Below, one piece after another: positions 8,741-17,903 of a DNA stretch of 64,000 nucleotides. A program made the position numbers and the translations under genes. Position 1 is the first letter of the stretch. Every line of letters starts with the position of its first letter. The notes below the pieces were generated by a model. It did no database searches and was not told where the DNA came from. It saw nothing but the letters and a program-made list of their open reading frames with translations. The DNA is taken from NCBI GenBank assembly GCA_019428905.1, contig JAHYJN010000007.1:1-64000 (forward strand). The letters are read 5' to 3'. The stretch comes from Candidatus Brevefilum sp. Lineage in GTDB: Bacteria > Chloroflexota > Anaerolineae > Anaerolineales > Anaerolineaceae.

Positions 8741-10507
8741 TCAGTCATGTTCAACCCCCAACGTTCTCAGCCATTCCCGCTGCCGCTCAACCCGTTCTTC
8801 GGTCCGATCAGGCGGCTGCACAGGCCGCCCTCGCGCATCGATCACCACACCCATCGACCCACCGGTGACCTTTAACCGTCCACCCTGGCCCGGCCCGCCA
8901 AAACCAATATCCACCCGTTGATGGGGTTCCAACTCGAGGACAGCCTCTTCACCCGTTGGGATCACCAATCGTCTGAGCGAGCCTTGATGGACGTCAACCT
9001 CATAGACCTTCCCGGATTCAGTTTCCACATGGACCGTCAGGGCTAGCTTTTCCTGCGGCAGGTCAGCTGTTGCTGTTATGACCGTGGCTAAATTGTCAAA
9101 CGCTGAAGAGGCCAGTACCTGCACCGCCAGCAGGGGTTCTGCTTCACCAATCTTTCCCAAGAGAGGTAAAAGGTGATGCCGGTCGAGCACAAAGGTGGTG
9201 ATCCCCCAGGGTTGAAGCCCGTCTAACAGGGCTAAAAGCAATCCACCTGGGTTAGGCGCATTGGCAAGGACCGCACCGCTGATGATGATCGGCTCGAAAT
9301 GTCCTCGCAGACCCCGATCAGCACGAAAATCAAACCATGGGTAATTTTTCGCAAACCGCTCCACCGCTTGTCTCAATCGGAAGCGGGCAAATGCCTGTGA
9401 CAGCGAAAGTTCTACCTGCGTTTCAGGGACAAAGGTTGGGACCAGGGCATAATTACATAGGAACTGGTCTGCCGCTTCCTGCGTGACACCCTCACCTGTC
9501 CATTTATAAACGTCCTGGCTAGCTCTTTCCCATAACGCATCATCCACATCCAGGAATTTATCCAGGACCACACTACCAGCTAAACCACCGAGGCTTCCAG
9601 ATACCGTGGTGTACTGACCTCCCAGGTCAACGGCTAAAATCCCACTTATCGCCAAATCCGCACTGTCGAGTCTTTTGGACTGACCAAGATAGCGCACCAT
9701 TCTGTCAACTGCACGACAGGTGACACCATTTAAATCCTTCGCAAGATCACATAAACCTGATAACCCGGGCAGTGCGGACTTCCACTGCCGAAGAATTTCC
9801 TCTTCAAGCGCCATTTGCGCCGGGACCAGGTCATATTCACCATAAGCAGGCAGGATATTGGGTACTACCTGCAGTTTGCCCACCGGTTCCAGCCGCCGTT
9901 TGGCAAGCGTTTCCAACCTGGGGTTGCCAGCATAAATAATCACTGGCTGATGAGATGAAGGCATCAGACGGCAAGCTGTCCGCAATACCTCAATCCAACG
10001 CCGAATTGGGTCTTCCGCACCTGCGTCTTCACCGCCCGCCAGCACCACGATTTCAGGTCGGGTCTTCATCAAGGTTTCAATCGCCCAGGTTTCATCCACC
10101 AGGTCTGCAATGCCCAAAGCAGTAACTGATTTCAAAGGCAGCCCATCGACCAGGGCACTTGCCGCGTTTAAGGAACCTGTACCGCTCAAACCTAATAAGG
10201 TCACATTCAGCCTCGGTCCGGCTGAAGTTGTCAGTGCGACTCGATCAACACCCCGACCCAAACGATCATGGGGCAAAATTAAACCACCCGATTCTTTCAA
10301 AAATGGATGTTCACAACCCGTTTGCAAGGCTTTCAGCGCTTCTCCAACGCCTTTTCCAAGGTGAAGATCGCGACCCAGGGTAGTGTGCGCAGTTTCGCTG
10401 CCCAACACCCGATATTTCCCTTCCGCGATGCCAAACAGGGTTGCCCGGGTATGCACACGACCGAGGTCGAGGCCCAATACTGAAGCTGGGTGCTGGGGGA
10501 CAGCCAT
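8741..10507 (-). CDS. GlmL/MutL-like actin-fold ATPase
   Basis: 588 aa. Resembles the 'glutamate mutase L' (GlmL/MutL) family, an ASKHA (actin/Hsp70-fold) ATPase group. Seen: phosphate-1 motif VLGLDLGRVHTRATLF at residues 11-26, a second phosphate-type motif ILAVDLGGQYTTVSG about residue 290, and VVLAGGEDAGAEDP near 155. No genes for glutamate mutase subunits (glmE, glmS) are nearby, so the family label probably misstates its role. The start overlaps the previous gene's stop as TGATG. Likely energises or organises a membrane complex encoded by the operon (inference). Confidence 0.75.
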   Translation of the reverse strand: MAVPQHPASVLGLDLGRVHTRATLFGIAEGKYRVLGSETAHTTLGRDLHLGKGVGEALKALQTGCEHPFLKESGGLILPHDRLGRGVDRVALTTSAGPRLNVTLLGLSGTGSLNAASALVDGLPLKSVTALGIADLVDETWAIETLMKTRPEIVVLAGGEDAGAEDPIRRWIEVLRTACRLMPSSHQPVIIYAGNPRLETLAKRRLEPVGKLQVVPNILPAYGEYDLVPAQMALEEEILRQWKSALPGLSGLCDLAKDLNGVTCRAVDRMVRYLGQSKRLDSADLAISGILAVDLGGQYTTVSGSLGGLAGSVVLDKFLDVDDALWERASQDVYKWTGEGVTQEAADQFLCNYALVPTFVPETQVELSLSQAFARFRLRQAVERFAKNYPWFDFRADRGLRGHFEPIIISGAVLANAPNPGGLLLALLDGLQPWGITTFVLDRHHLLPLLGKIGEAEPLLAVQVLASSAFDNLATVITATADLPQEKLALTVHVETESGKVYEVDVHQGSLRRLVIPTGEEAVLELEPHQRVDIGFGGPGQGGRLKVTGGSMGVVIDARGRPVQPPDRTEERVERQREWLRTLGVEHD

Positions 10508-11202
10508 CAGCTGCCTCCCATCAGGCGCATCACAAACTCGCTAATGACCAGCAGGCGATCAATCATTGCAACCAGCGCAGTAGAAAAGATGCCTGCAAAC
10601 ACGGTGCCCAGTGCCATCCCGAGGAAAACCCCGCCGACTTTTGCCAAACCCTCGAAGAATCCGGGCCGGACTTCAGATGGGTCATTTTGATCGCGGCGAC
10701 GGCGTCCAAAATGAAAATAGCTCAATGTCCCCAAGACCCCCACCAGCATCACCACCGCTTCCGTTATACGCAGCCAGGGCATACCTGGCGACTGGTACCA
10801 GTCAAGCGGGTCAAAGGCATTCACAACCGCACGCAGTTGGGGAATCAGCGTACCAAACACAGCGCCGCCGACGGTGACAGCTGCCGTCAGCCCAGCCAAA
10901 AAAGCCAATGGCACCCGACCTAAACCTTTAAATCGCTGAAACTGGCTGATCACCAATAGAACAGCTAAGGTCAACGGAATCAGGACCCAAATTTTTTCAA
11001 TCCATAAACCGTTGATCAATGGTTGCAGCAAAAACGGCCACAAGATCTGGTTGATGATCAATACTGAGAGAAAACCCGCTGTCACGCCAACAAACAGGTA
11101 AGCTGCCAGTCGGAAGAGCAGGTTATCACCAATCAGGTAGCTTAAAACCATCACGGTTAGCAGCAGGCCAACCCCTCCCCAGATCAGGTCATACAGGCTC
11201 AT
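10507..11202 (-). CDS. Polytopic membrane protein of the GlmL-like operon
   Basis: 231 aa with about six hydrophobic segments (near residues 8-24, 30-50, 70-86, 97-120, 136-156 and 185-215). Between the fifth and sixth is a basic cytoplasmic-looking loop GRRRRDQNDP. It overlaps the upstream gene by ATGA and the downstream gene by one base. No family recognised. Confidence 0.75.
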   Translation of the reverse strand: MSLYDLIWGGVGLLLTVMVLSYLIGDNLLFRLAAYLFVGVTAGFLSVLIINQILWPFLLQPLINGLWIEKIWVLIPLTLAVLLVISQFQRFKGLGRVPLAFLAGLTAAVTVGGAVFGTLIPQLRAVVNAFDPLDWYQSPGMPWLRITEAVVMLVGVLGTLSYFHFGRRRRDQNDPSEVRPGFFEGLAKVGGVFLGMALGTVFAGIFSTALVAMIDRLLVISEFVMRLMGGS

Positions 11203-12911
11203 CGACCACCCCCCTCACCATCTTGCAGTTGTTGAACCGGGAACAACAGGCCGACTAACAGCAAGACAATCACCATCAACACACCCGCCTGGTAAGCACG
11301 CCACCGGCTGGCAAGCGCCGCAGTTTCTCCATCAGTATTGATCGCATCCGTCATCCCCCCCAGTATGCCCTTAACCTGACCTGATTCCCAGTAAGGCATC
11401 AGCAGCGGGGCTGCCTGGGCAGTGACAAGCAAATAGATCGGGGTTTCTAGTGCCAGGCTGGTGAGCTGTTCAATCCAGGCGCTCGCTCCATCATAATCAT
11501 CTGCCAAAATCAAAATCCCATCAAACGGGCCCGAAGGCAGCCGCTTCATAAACTCAGGTTGGCTGGTGATCTGCCATTTCGAGCGTACCTGGTTTGCCAA
11601 CCCATATGCGCCGAAGGCTTCCACCGGGTAATACCCCAAGTCGTGCACCTCAAGGAGACCAACTTCAAGGGTTTGATCAAGAAGCTTGCTGAACAGCAAG
11701 CTCCCAGATGGTGAAGAAGAGAGGATCGAAATCACCCGGCTTTCACCATCGATAAGTTCAAGAAGAGGTTGAGCAACCAGTGCTATTTCAGGTGCATACC
11801 CCGCCTGATAATCCAAAACGAATAAAAGGTGTGCTTGCGCTGGAAGACCCTCCGCCCATGCGTGTACCGCCACCCCCTGGGGTTCTTGCAGTCCGCTGGT
11901 GACACTTCCAGAGCTCTGGAAGAACAACATAAAGCTTAGCAAAATTACCAACATCAGCCCTAATACCCGTCGGATGCCGCTAGGTGAAATCCCGTTTCGG
12001 GGTTCACGCAATGGGCGGGGTGTTTTTTCGTCGATGATGATCGCCGCCAGCTGATCTGCCCTGGTCTGCTCTTCACGGGTGACACGGATCTCCGTCTCAA
12101 TCCGCTTTTTCGATGATGCTTCCCGGATGTCGATCTCCTGGGTCGAATCACCTGGCAGAGGAGAGATCTCAACCTCCTGGGTATCCTCAGTCAGCTCACT
12201 CATGTGTAACCGTTCGTCTTCTGCCCCATCCAGTTCAGATGAACCTTCTTCCAATGCAACCAACCATTGCAGCAGGCTGTCACCTTCACGTTCAGATAAC
12301 GACTCCTGAACTTCTTCCGCCAATTCTGGCCGGTGTTTCTTGCGAATCCGGGTTAGCCAATCAACATCGTCTGTGACATCCTCATCATCCTCAACGGGTT
12401 GTTCCTCATCACCAGCAATCTCTGCGGGGGGTTGTTCATCATCTTCACCGTGAATTTTCTTGATCACCGATTCCAGCCGCTGCTCCTGGGCTTCTTTCTT
12501 CTGCTCATCCAGGCTTTCCTGTGCTGCTTTGATCCGTTGGGTGATATCTCCCACCGAGTCCGGTTCAGCTTGTGCTCGTTGGCGGATACGATGCAGCCAT
12601 TCCGGCACCTCGGGCTCTTCTAGACTGTCCTGTTGTTGTTCCACCTCACCAACACTCAGGGTTGACCGATGTCCTTCTTCTTCCTCTGAGAAATCATCCA
12701 GAGCATCATCTTGCTTGAGGGAGCTTAACAGGTCAGATAGGTCATCTTCTGGTTGATCTACAGGAACATGTTCAAACTGTGCATCTGGCTGGTGTTGCTC
12801 CAAGTCTGCTGGCTCAACACCTAACAATGAGTTCTGACACACCACACAGGTTTCAGCGTCTGGCAGGTTCTCAGCACCGCATTCAGGACAAATCAGCACA
12901 GGCATGTTCAT
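11199..12911 (-). CDS. Zinc-ribbon, coiled-coil, two-pass membrane protein
   Basis: 570 aa. N-terminal zinc ribbon CPECGAENLPDAETCVVC (residues 9-26), then about 270 strongly acidic and Gln/Glu-rich residues, probably coiled or disordered. A membrane segment (LGLMLVILLSFMLFF, about 316-332) leads to an outside domain of about 200 residues containing FDGILILADDYDG, and a second membrane segment sits near the C-terminus (GVLMVIVLLLVGLLFP). The topology would place zinc ribbon and acidic region in the cytoplasm. ATGA overlaps at both ends show translational coupling. No named family recognised. Confidence 0.75.
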   Translation of the reverse strand: MNMPVLICPECGAENLPDAETCVVCQNSLLGVEPADLEQHQPDAQFEHVPVDQPEDDLSDLLSSLKQDDALDDFSEEEEGHRSTLSVGEVEQQQDSLEEPEVPEWLHRIRQRAQAEPDSVGDITQRIKAAQESLDEQKKEAQEQRLESVIKKIHGEDDEQPPAEIAGDEEQPVEDDEDVTDDVDWLTRIRKKHRPELAEEVQESLSEREGDSLLQWLVALEEGSSELDGAEDERLHMSELTEDTQEVEISPLPGDSTQEIDIREASSKKRIETEIRVTREEQTRADQLAAIIIDEKTPRPLREPRNGISPSGIRRVLGLMLVILLSFMLFFQSSGSVTSGLQEPQGVAVHAWAEGLPAQAHLLFVLDYQAGYAPEIALVAQPLLELIDGESRVISILSSSPSGSLLFSKLLDQTLEVGLLEVHDLGYYPVEAFGAYGLANQVRSKWQITSQPEFMKRLPSGPFDGILILADDYDGASAWIEQLTSLALETPIYLLVTAQAAPLLMPYWESGQVKGILGGMTDAINTDGETAALASRWRAYQAGVLMVIVLLLVGLLFPVQQLQDGEGGGR

Positions 12912-13525
12912 TCCCCCTCATAAGGGCGATCAACAGCCAATAAAACTCGCAAACCGACGATCAACCCACCCAAAGCCATCCCGATCAGGATACCCCGCAA
13001 ACCTGCCAGCGGCAGCCGGCGAAGCACCAGAGCCCACACCTCACCTCTGCTGCCCGGCTGGAATTGAAACACGGCTAAATTAAGGATCAGGGAAACGAGT
13101 GCCCCAACCAAGAAGCCGACAGACATCGGCGTCCATCCCCTGGTCCGGACCAGGTAAAGGCTGGCATATAACAATGTCACAGAAAGGACGGCCAGCAAAC
13201 TGGCTTCAACTGGGGTCTGGATGTTAAGCACCCAATCGCGGTAAAACGCATTTTGCGGGGTCAGGATCAAACCAGCAATCAAAGTAAACAGAAAGGCTAA
13301 CAGGACGATCACACTGTAGAAACCGCCCTTTTGCCGGTGGGCAATGCGGAAGATGTGCATTCTCACCAAGTAGGCAATCCCGATCAAACCAGCCAGACCA
13401 ACCAGTACGATTCCCCAATTAATCAACAACCCCAAAATAGGGGCAAGCCGATCTTGGAAAAAATAACCGGCCAGGATGGTTAACCCGGTGGCGCAAGCGA
13501 TGATGATCGGTAAGATCTTCTTCAT
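12908..13525 (-). CDS. Polytopic membrane protein of the GlmL-like operon
   Basis: 205 aa from the ATG at 13525-13523 (MKKILPIIIACATG). This start is preferred over a longer reading from 13606 because it gives the same ATGA overlap with the upstream stop that the operon uses elsewhere. About six hydrophobic segments. LRGILIGMALGGLIVGLRVL near the C-terminus is Gly-rich and typical of packed helices. No family recognised. Confidence 0.75.
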   Translation of the reverse strand: MKKILPIIIACATGLTILAGYFFQDRLAPILGLLINWGIVLVGLAGLIGIAYLVRMHIFRIAHRQKGGFYSVIVLLAFLFTLIAGLILTPQNAFYRDWVLNIQTPVEASLLAVLSVTLLYASLYLVRTRGWTPMSVGFLVGALVSLILNLAVFQFQPGSRGEVWALVLRRLPLAGLRGILIGMALGGLIVGLRVLLAVDRPYEGE

Positions 13526-14271
13526 AAGAGGCCAGCCATTTTTAAAGTTGCAGCAACGATCAGTAACAGCATCAGCGCAACCCGCAGGATATCCTCGGTC
13601 AGCCATGCGGCCTGGTTAGGGGCTGTTGGTGCCAATAATCCCGGCAGCATAAACACCTCCTCACCGATCAGCAGGTCGCGCACAGTTAGGAACAGGGCTG
13701 CTTGGGCTGTGATTGAACCGGCTGCAGCAAACACCTGCCCACCCTTGATGTAAGCAGCTTCTGCCCACAGGGGTGCGCCCATACCAAAGCTGCCGAACAT
13801 GGCCAGGGAACCTATTGTGTGCATGCTGAGTTCAGGCAGCAACCCCGCTGTAAAGGATAAAGCGGTGGGTCCGGGTAGTGAAACTGGCAACTTACGATCC
13901 TGCAGATCTGGCGAAAATCCATCCTGGTAGCGCCCCTGCACGATCTCCCGGGCAAACAGGACCAGTGCACCCGAACCTGTCGATACAACCTGCCCACCTT
14001 CCCCCTTATCCTCAGGGCTGACCAAACCAGGCAGGGCAGACAAGGCATGCAGTCCCAAGCCTGGATAAGCGTGACTCCAGAAGCTATCGCCCAATATCAC
14101 CTGTCGCCCCTTCCCCCGTTCAACGGCCACCACCCGGTGATCCTGAAGTCTTTTAAGTGCAGGATTTTCTCGCACCTGGTAGGGCTTGCGTCCTCTGATT
14201 AACACGTTTAACCCTGCCAGCAAGACTGCAGCCAGGCCGATGATGATCCAGCCGATCTGTGTCCAGGTCAT
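13522..14271 (-). CDS. Membrane protein, DUF6754-like
   Basis: 249 aa. One N-terminal membrane segment (residues 7-25) and a C-terminal one (VALMLLLIVAATLKMAGLL) flank a conserved globular region with LHALSALPGLVSPEDKGEG, SGALVLFARE and a Gly/Ala-rich stretch AEAAYIKGGQVFAAAGSITA. It resembles the DUF6754 group from memory, which I cannot verify here. Overlaps both neighbours by ATGA. Role unknown. Confidence 0.65.
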   Translation of the reverse strand: MTWTQIGWIIIGLAAVLLAGLNVLIRGRKPYQVRENPALKRLQDHRVVAVERGKGRQVILGDSFWSHAYPGLGLHALSALPGLVSPEDKGEGGQVVSTGSGALVLFAREIVQGRYQDGFSPDLQDRKLPVSLPGPTALSFTAGLLPELSMHTIGSLAMFGSFGMGAPLWAEAAYIKGGQVFAAAGSITAQAALFLTVRDLLIGEEVFMLPGLLAPTAPNQAAWLTEDILRVALMLLLIVAATLKMAGLL

Positions 14272-14513
14272 ACCTCACCCACCTGTAAGTAGTCCGCGAA
14301 TTGTCTGAGCTGATCTTCATCGCCCAACATTTCGACGAAAGCAGCATAGGACGACCCTAATGCAGCGCCTTTGAAGATTGGCATCCCTAAATACATCAAT
14401 TGTGCGGTAATGGGGAGCAAAGAATCGCTGAACCCCAGCAGGGTTCGGACTGGTGAAATTATTCCCCACCTCGCTAAAATGCTTTTCCAGGTCGCCCAGT
14501 AGGTTCGCTCCAT
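14268..14513 (-). CDS. Small hypothetical protein, first gene of the GlmL-like operon
   Basis: 81 aa (MERTYWATWKSILARWG...). Overlaps the next gene by ATGA, which supports it as real despite its size. A hydrophobic patch lies at about residues 28-50. On the minus strand an extended -10 (TGCTATACT) ends six bases before the ATG, so the transcript may be leaderless. No family recognised. Confidence 0.6.
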   Translation of the reverse strand: MERTYWATWKSILARWGIISPVRTLLGFSDSLLPITAQLMYLGMPIFKGAALGSSYAAFVEMLGDEDQLRQFADYLQVGEV

Positions 14514-14519
14514 ACTAAA

Positions 14520-14525
14520 AGTATA
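14520..14525 (-). promoter_or_regulatory. Extended -10 of the GlmL-like operon
   Basis: TGCTATACT on the minus strand, with six bases (TTTAGT) between the -10 and the ATG at 14513. The usual start point seven bases past the -10 is the A of the start codon. No ribosome binding site is visible upstream of the ATG. No convincing -35. Confidence 0.45.
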
Positions 14526-14625
14526 GCATAAGGAGCATAAAAATAAATGGATTCATAACTTAAAACAAGCCGCCAGGACTTAAAGCTGAGAAATTCACAG
14601 GGCAAAATCCACCACCAGCTTAAAG

Positions 14626-14631
14626 TATAAT
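14626..14631 (+). promoter_or_regulatory. -10 box immediately before wecB
   Basis: Perfect TATAAT with seven bases before the ATG at 14639. No Shine-Dalgarno fits in that space, so leaderless initiation is likely. It shares the 125-base divergent region with the GlmL-like operon promoter. Confidence 0.45.
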
Positions 14632-14638
14632 TATTTAC

Positions 14639-15778
14639 ATGGAACCAAAAAAGCGCGTTATGGTAATATTTGGCACCCGGCCTGAAGCGGTAAAAATGGC
14701 GCCGGTGATCAAAGCCCTGCGGAAATACCCAGAACAAATTGAGGTCACTGTTTGCGTCACAGCCCAGCACCGGGAAATGCTTGACCAGGTCCTGGACGCT
14801 TTTAACATCACACCCGATATCGACCTGGACCTGATGATGCCTGACCAAAAACTGGCACAATTAACTGCTCGTATCTTCACCGGTTTAGACCCAGTGCTCG
14901 AAAAGCATAGACCGGATTGGCTTTTGATTCAGGGCGACACCACCACGGTCATGACCGCGGCAATCCTTGGATACTATCAACACATCAAAATCGGGCATGT
15001 TGAAGCCGGATTGCGTACCCATGACAAATGGCAGCCCTTCCCTGAAGAGATCAATCGCCGGATTGCCGCAGTGGTGACTGACCTGCACTTCGCACCTACG
15101 GAAAACAACCGCCAGAACTTGCTGCGGGAAGGCATCCCCGATGAAACCATCAAAGTCACTGGCAATCCGGCGATCGATGCCCTGCGCATCATCAGCCAAC
15201 AGCCTGCACCCCCACAAGTTGAGACCCTCCTTAAGGAAACTGGGGTGGCTGATGGAAACCGCCGCCTGGTCTTGGTGACCGCCCATCGCCGCGAAAACTT
15301 TGGTCAGCCGATTTTGGATATATGCTGCGCCCTCCAACGCCTGGCAGAGACCTACCATGACCAGATCGCCATCATCTACCCAGTGCACCTCAACCCAAAC
15401 ATCCAGAAACCTGTGTACCAAGCCTTATCGGGTGTAAAAAATATCCGATTGCTGCCGCCTTTGGATTACTTGCCGTTGGTACACATGATGAAACACGCTG
15501 CACTGATCCTGACCGATTCCGGCGGCATCCAGGAAGAAGCACCCTCCCTGGGCGTGCCTACTTTGGTCTTACGCCAGCGCACTGAACGCCAGGAAGGGGT
15601 GACCGCCGGGACCTTGAAATTGGTGGGCACCGATCCAGATCTGATTTTTAATGAAGCACGACATCTGCTGGACGATTCAACAGCCCATGCTGCCATGTCC
15701 GGTGCGGTGAACCCCTATGGCGATGGATATGCTGCTGAACGCATCGTGGCGGCGCTCCTAGCCACACACACAGGATGA
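14639..15778 (+). CDS. wecB: UDP-N-acetylglucosamine 2-epimerase (non-hydrolysing)
   Basis: 379 aa, normal length for the family. Converts UDP-GlcNAc to UDP-ManNAc for surface polysaccharides. Seen: FGTRPEAVKMAPV at residues 10-22, IQGDTTTVM, HVEAGLRT, VTGNPAIDAL, VTAHRRENFG and LTDSGGIQEEAPSLG, all family signatures. Starts an operon with three glycosyltransferases, each junction overlapping by ATGA. Confidence 0.93.
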   Translation: MEPKKRVMVIFGTRPEAVKMAPVIKALRKYPEQIEVTVCVTAQHREMLDQVLDAFNITPDIDLDLMMPDQKLAQLTARIFTGLDPVLEKHRPDWLLIQGDTTTVMTAAILGYYQHIKIGHVEAGLRTHDKWQPFPEEINRRIAAVVTDLHFAPTENNRQNLLREGIPDETIKVTGNPAIDALRIISQQPAPPQVETLLKETGVADGNRRLVLVTAHRRENFGQPILDICCALQRLAETYHDQIAIIYPVHLNPNIQKPVYQALSGVKNIRLLPPLDYLPLVHMMKHAALILTDSGGIQEEAPSLGVPTLVLRQRTERQEGVTAGTLKLVGTDPDLIFNEARHLLDDSTAHAAMSGAVNPYGDGYAAERIVAALLATHTG

Positions 15779-16800
15779 ACAAACAAATTTGCTTGGTACC
15801 CAAACTCTCCGGCCTGGGTGGGACATCTTCGTTCCAGGCCAAGCTGATCCAGGGGCTCAACGCGTGCGGCATCCCCTACACCTTTGATCTCAAGGACCCT
15901 GGCAACACCGCGGTCCTCGTGGTCGGCGGCACCCGCCAATTGTGGCAGCTCTGGCGGGCAAAACAGCGTGGTGTGCGGATCGTGCAGCGCCTGAACGGGA
16001 TGAATTGGGTGCATCGTGTTGAAAAAACCAATCTGAGCTTTTTCCTTCGCTCTGAAATCAATAACCGCATCCTGGCCTTCATCCGCCGGCATTTGGCCGA
16101 CGACATCGTCTACCAGAGCAATTTCAGCCGGGATTGGTGGAATCGCGTTTGGGGAGAACGCCCCCTTCCCCACCAGGTCACTTATAACGGCGTGGACCTT
16201 GGGCAGTACACCCCAATCGGGCCAGAAACACCGCCCACAGATCACTACCGCATCCTGCTGGTTGAAGGCCGCCTGATTGGCGCTTATGCCCGTGGGCTGC
16301 ATATGGCCATCAAACTGGCTGAAGCCCTCAGAACTGGCCATGGTCTGTCCGTCGAATTGATGGTGGTCGGCCTGGTCAGTGATGAAATCAAAGCCCACGC
16401 CCACAGCCTGGCGCCTAACTTGTGGCTTAACTGGGGCGGGGTCGTGCCGCGCGAAGACATCCCAGCCATCGATCGGGCTGCGCATGTGCTCTTCAGCACG
16501 GATCTCAACGCTGCCTGCCCAAACAGTGTGATCGAAGCCATGGCCTGCGGCTTGCCCATCCTGGCGTACGATACCGGCGCCTTAGCAGAAATTGTCCAGG
16601 ATGGTGCCGGTGAGGTCGTCCCCTATGGTGCAGATCTCTGGCAGCTCGAAGATCCCCAAGTTCCGCCTTTGGCAGGAGCCTGCCGAAAAATCCTCCAGGA
16701 CAACCCGGCCTACCGCCAGCGCGCCCGGGCTCGCGCACAAGCTGTCTTTAGCCTGGATCAGATGGTGGCAGGTTATTTAGCAGCGCTGGAGGTGAAATGA
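15775..16800 (+). CDS. GT4-family glycosyltransferase
   Basis: 341 aa. GT-B fold: N-terminal donor-free half with RLNGMNW and YNGVDLGQY, C-terminal nucleotide-sugar half with LVEGRL, VPREDIPAIDRAAHVLFSTD and the E-x7-E stretch EAMACGLPILAYDTGALAE. Overlaps wecB and the next gene by four bases each. Acceptor sugar not deducible. Confidence 0.85.
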   Translation: MNKQICLVPKLSGLGGTSSFQAKLIQGLNACGIPYTFDLKDPGNTAVLVVGGTRQLWQLWRAKQRGVRIVQRLNGMNWVHRVEKTNLSFFLRSEINNRILAFIRRHLADDIVYQSNFSRDWWNRVWGERPLPHQVTYNGVDLGQYTPIGPETPPTDHYRILLVEGRLIGAYARGLHMAIKLAEALRTGHGLSVELMVVGLVSDEIKAHAHSLAPNLWLNWGGVVPREDIPAIDRAAHVLFSTDLNAACPNSVIEAMACGLPILAYDTGALAEIVQDGAGEVVPYGADLWQLEDPQVPPLAGACRKILQDNPAYRQRARARAQAVFSLDQMVAGYLAALEVK

Positions 16801-17903
16801 CGGCTTTCAATGGCCGAGTAGGGTTGGTTCAGCGGGTCGTTCCCAGCTACCGCGCCCCTTTTTTTGATGCCCTCGGGGCTGCCTGCCCATCCGGCCTGGC
16901 GGTATTTGCCGGGAAGCCCAAGCCGGGTGAGATGATCAAAACCGTCGAAACCCTCGACCAGGCCCAGTTGTCCCACGCTAAAAACCTGCACCTGTTCGAT
17001 CACAGCCTGTATATTTGCATCCAAATCGGCTTGCTGCGCTGGCTGAAGGCCTGGGACCCGGATGTGCTGATCGTTGAAGCCAACCCGCGCTACTTGCGGA
17101 CGCCGGCGGCTGTGCGCTGGATGCACACACGCGGCCGCCCCGTAATCGGCTGGGGTTTGGGCGCACCCCTGCTCTCCGGTCCGCTGGCCAGTATGCGCCA
17201 TCAACGCCGTACTCGCTTCATCCGCCAGTTTGACGCCCTGATCACTTACAGCCAGGCTGGTGGGGACCAATACGCACACTTAGGTTACGCCAAAGAGCGC
17301 ATCTTTGTCGCCGTTAACGCGGTCACCCCGCCGCCGGCTCACCCGCTGCCCGTTCGCCCTGCCCCTGCTGAAGATCTGCGGCGACGGGTTTTATTTGTCG
17401 GTCGCCTCCAGGAACGCAAGCAGATCCACAACCTGCTGGCGGCCTGTGCCCAATTACCGGATGCGCTGCAGCCAGAATTGGTGATCGTGGGGGATGGCCC
17501 CGACCGGGCTCGTTTACAAGCACTGGCACAGGAGCTTTATCCGCAAGCAACTTTCACCGGCGCCTTATTTGGTGATGCGCTGGAGGCCCAATTCCGGGGT
17601 GCAGACCTGTTTGTGCTGCCAGGCACCGGCGGCCTGGCGATGCAGCAAGCCATGAGCTTTGGCTTGCCGGTCATCGCAGCAGAGGCGGATGGCACCCAAG
17701 CCGACCTGGTGCGCCCTCGGAATGGCTGGCAGATCCCACCCAATGATGTCAGTGCCCTCCAAACCGCTTTACATCAAGCCCTGTCCGACATTGCGGCGCT
17801 GCGCAAGATGGGCGCTGAAAGCTACCGGATCGTATCCGAAGAGGTCAACCTAGATAAAATGGTTGCAGTTTTCCTCCAGGCTTTGAAGCGAACCACCCCA
17901 TGA
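16797..17903 (+). CDS. GT4-family glycosyltransferase
   Basis: 368 aa. N-terminal QRVVPSYRAPFFDAL and VGWGLG-type segments, C-terminal LFVGRLQERKQIHNLL, LVIVGDGPDRARLQAL and LFVLPGTGGLAMQQAMSFGL. In the last one the usual acidic E-x7-E first Glu is replaced by Gln (MQQAMSFGLPV). Translationally coupled to both neighbours (ATGA overlaps). Likely adds a sugar to the glycan started by WecB products (inference). Confidence 0.82.
   Translation: MTAFNGRVGLVQRVVPSYRAPFFDALGAACPSGLAVFAGKPKPGEMIKTVETLDQAQLSHAKNLHLFDHSLYICIQIGLLRWLKAWDPDVLIVEANPRYLRTPAAVRWMHTRGRPVIGWGLGAPLLSGPLASMRHQRRTRFIRQFDALITYSQAGGDQYAHLGYAKERIFVAVNAVTPPPAHPLPVRPAPAEDLRRRVLFVGRLQERKQIHNLLAACAQLPDALQPELVIVGDGPDRARLQALAQELYPQATFTGALFGDALEAQFRGADLFVLPGTGGLAMQQAMSFGLPVIAAEADGTQADLVRPRNGWQIPPNDVSALQTALHQALSDIAALRKMGAESYRIVSEEVNLDKMVAVFLQALKRTTP

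Noticed and set aside
8741-10507. Real glutamate mutase accessory gene
   Set aside because: No mutase subunits nearby and the operon encodes membrane proteins; the family name is kept only as a similarity label.
13525-13606. N-terminal extension of the operon membrane protein
   Set aside because: Lies within the upstream gene and lacks the ATGA coupling used in this operon; the ATG at 13525 is better.
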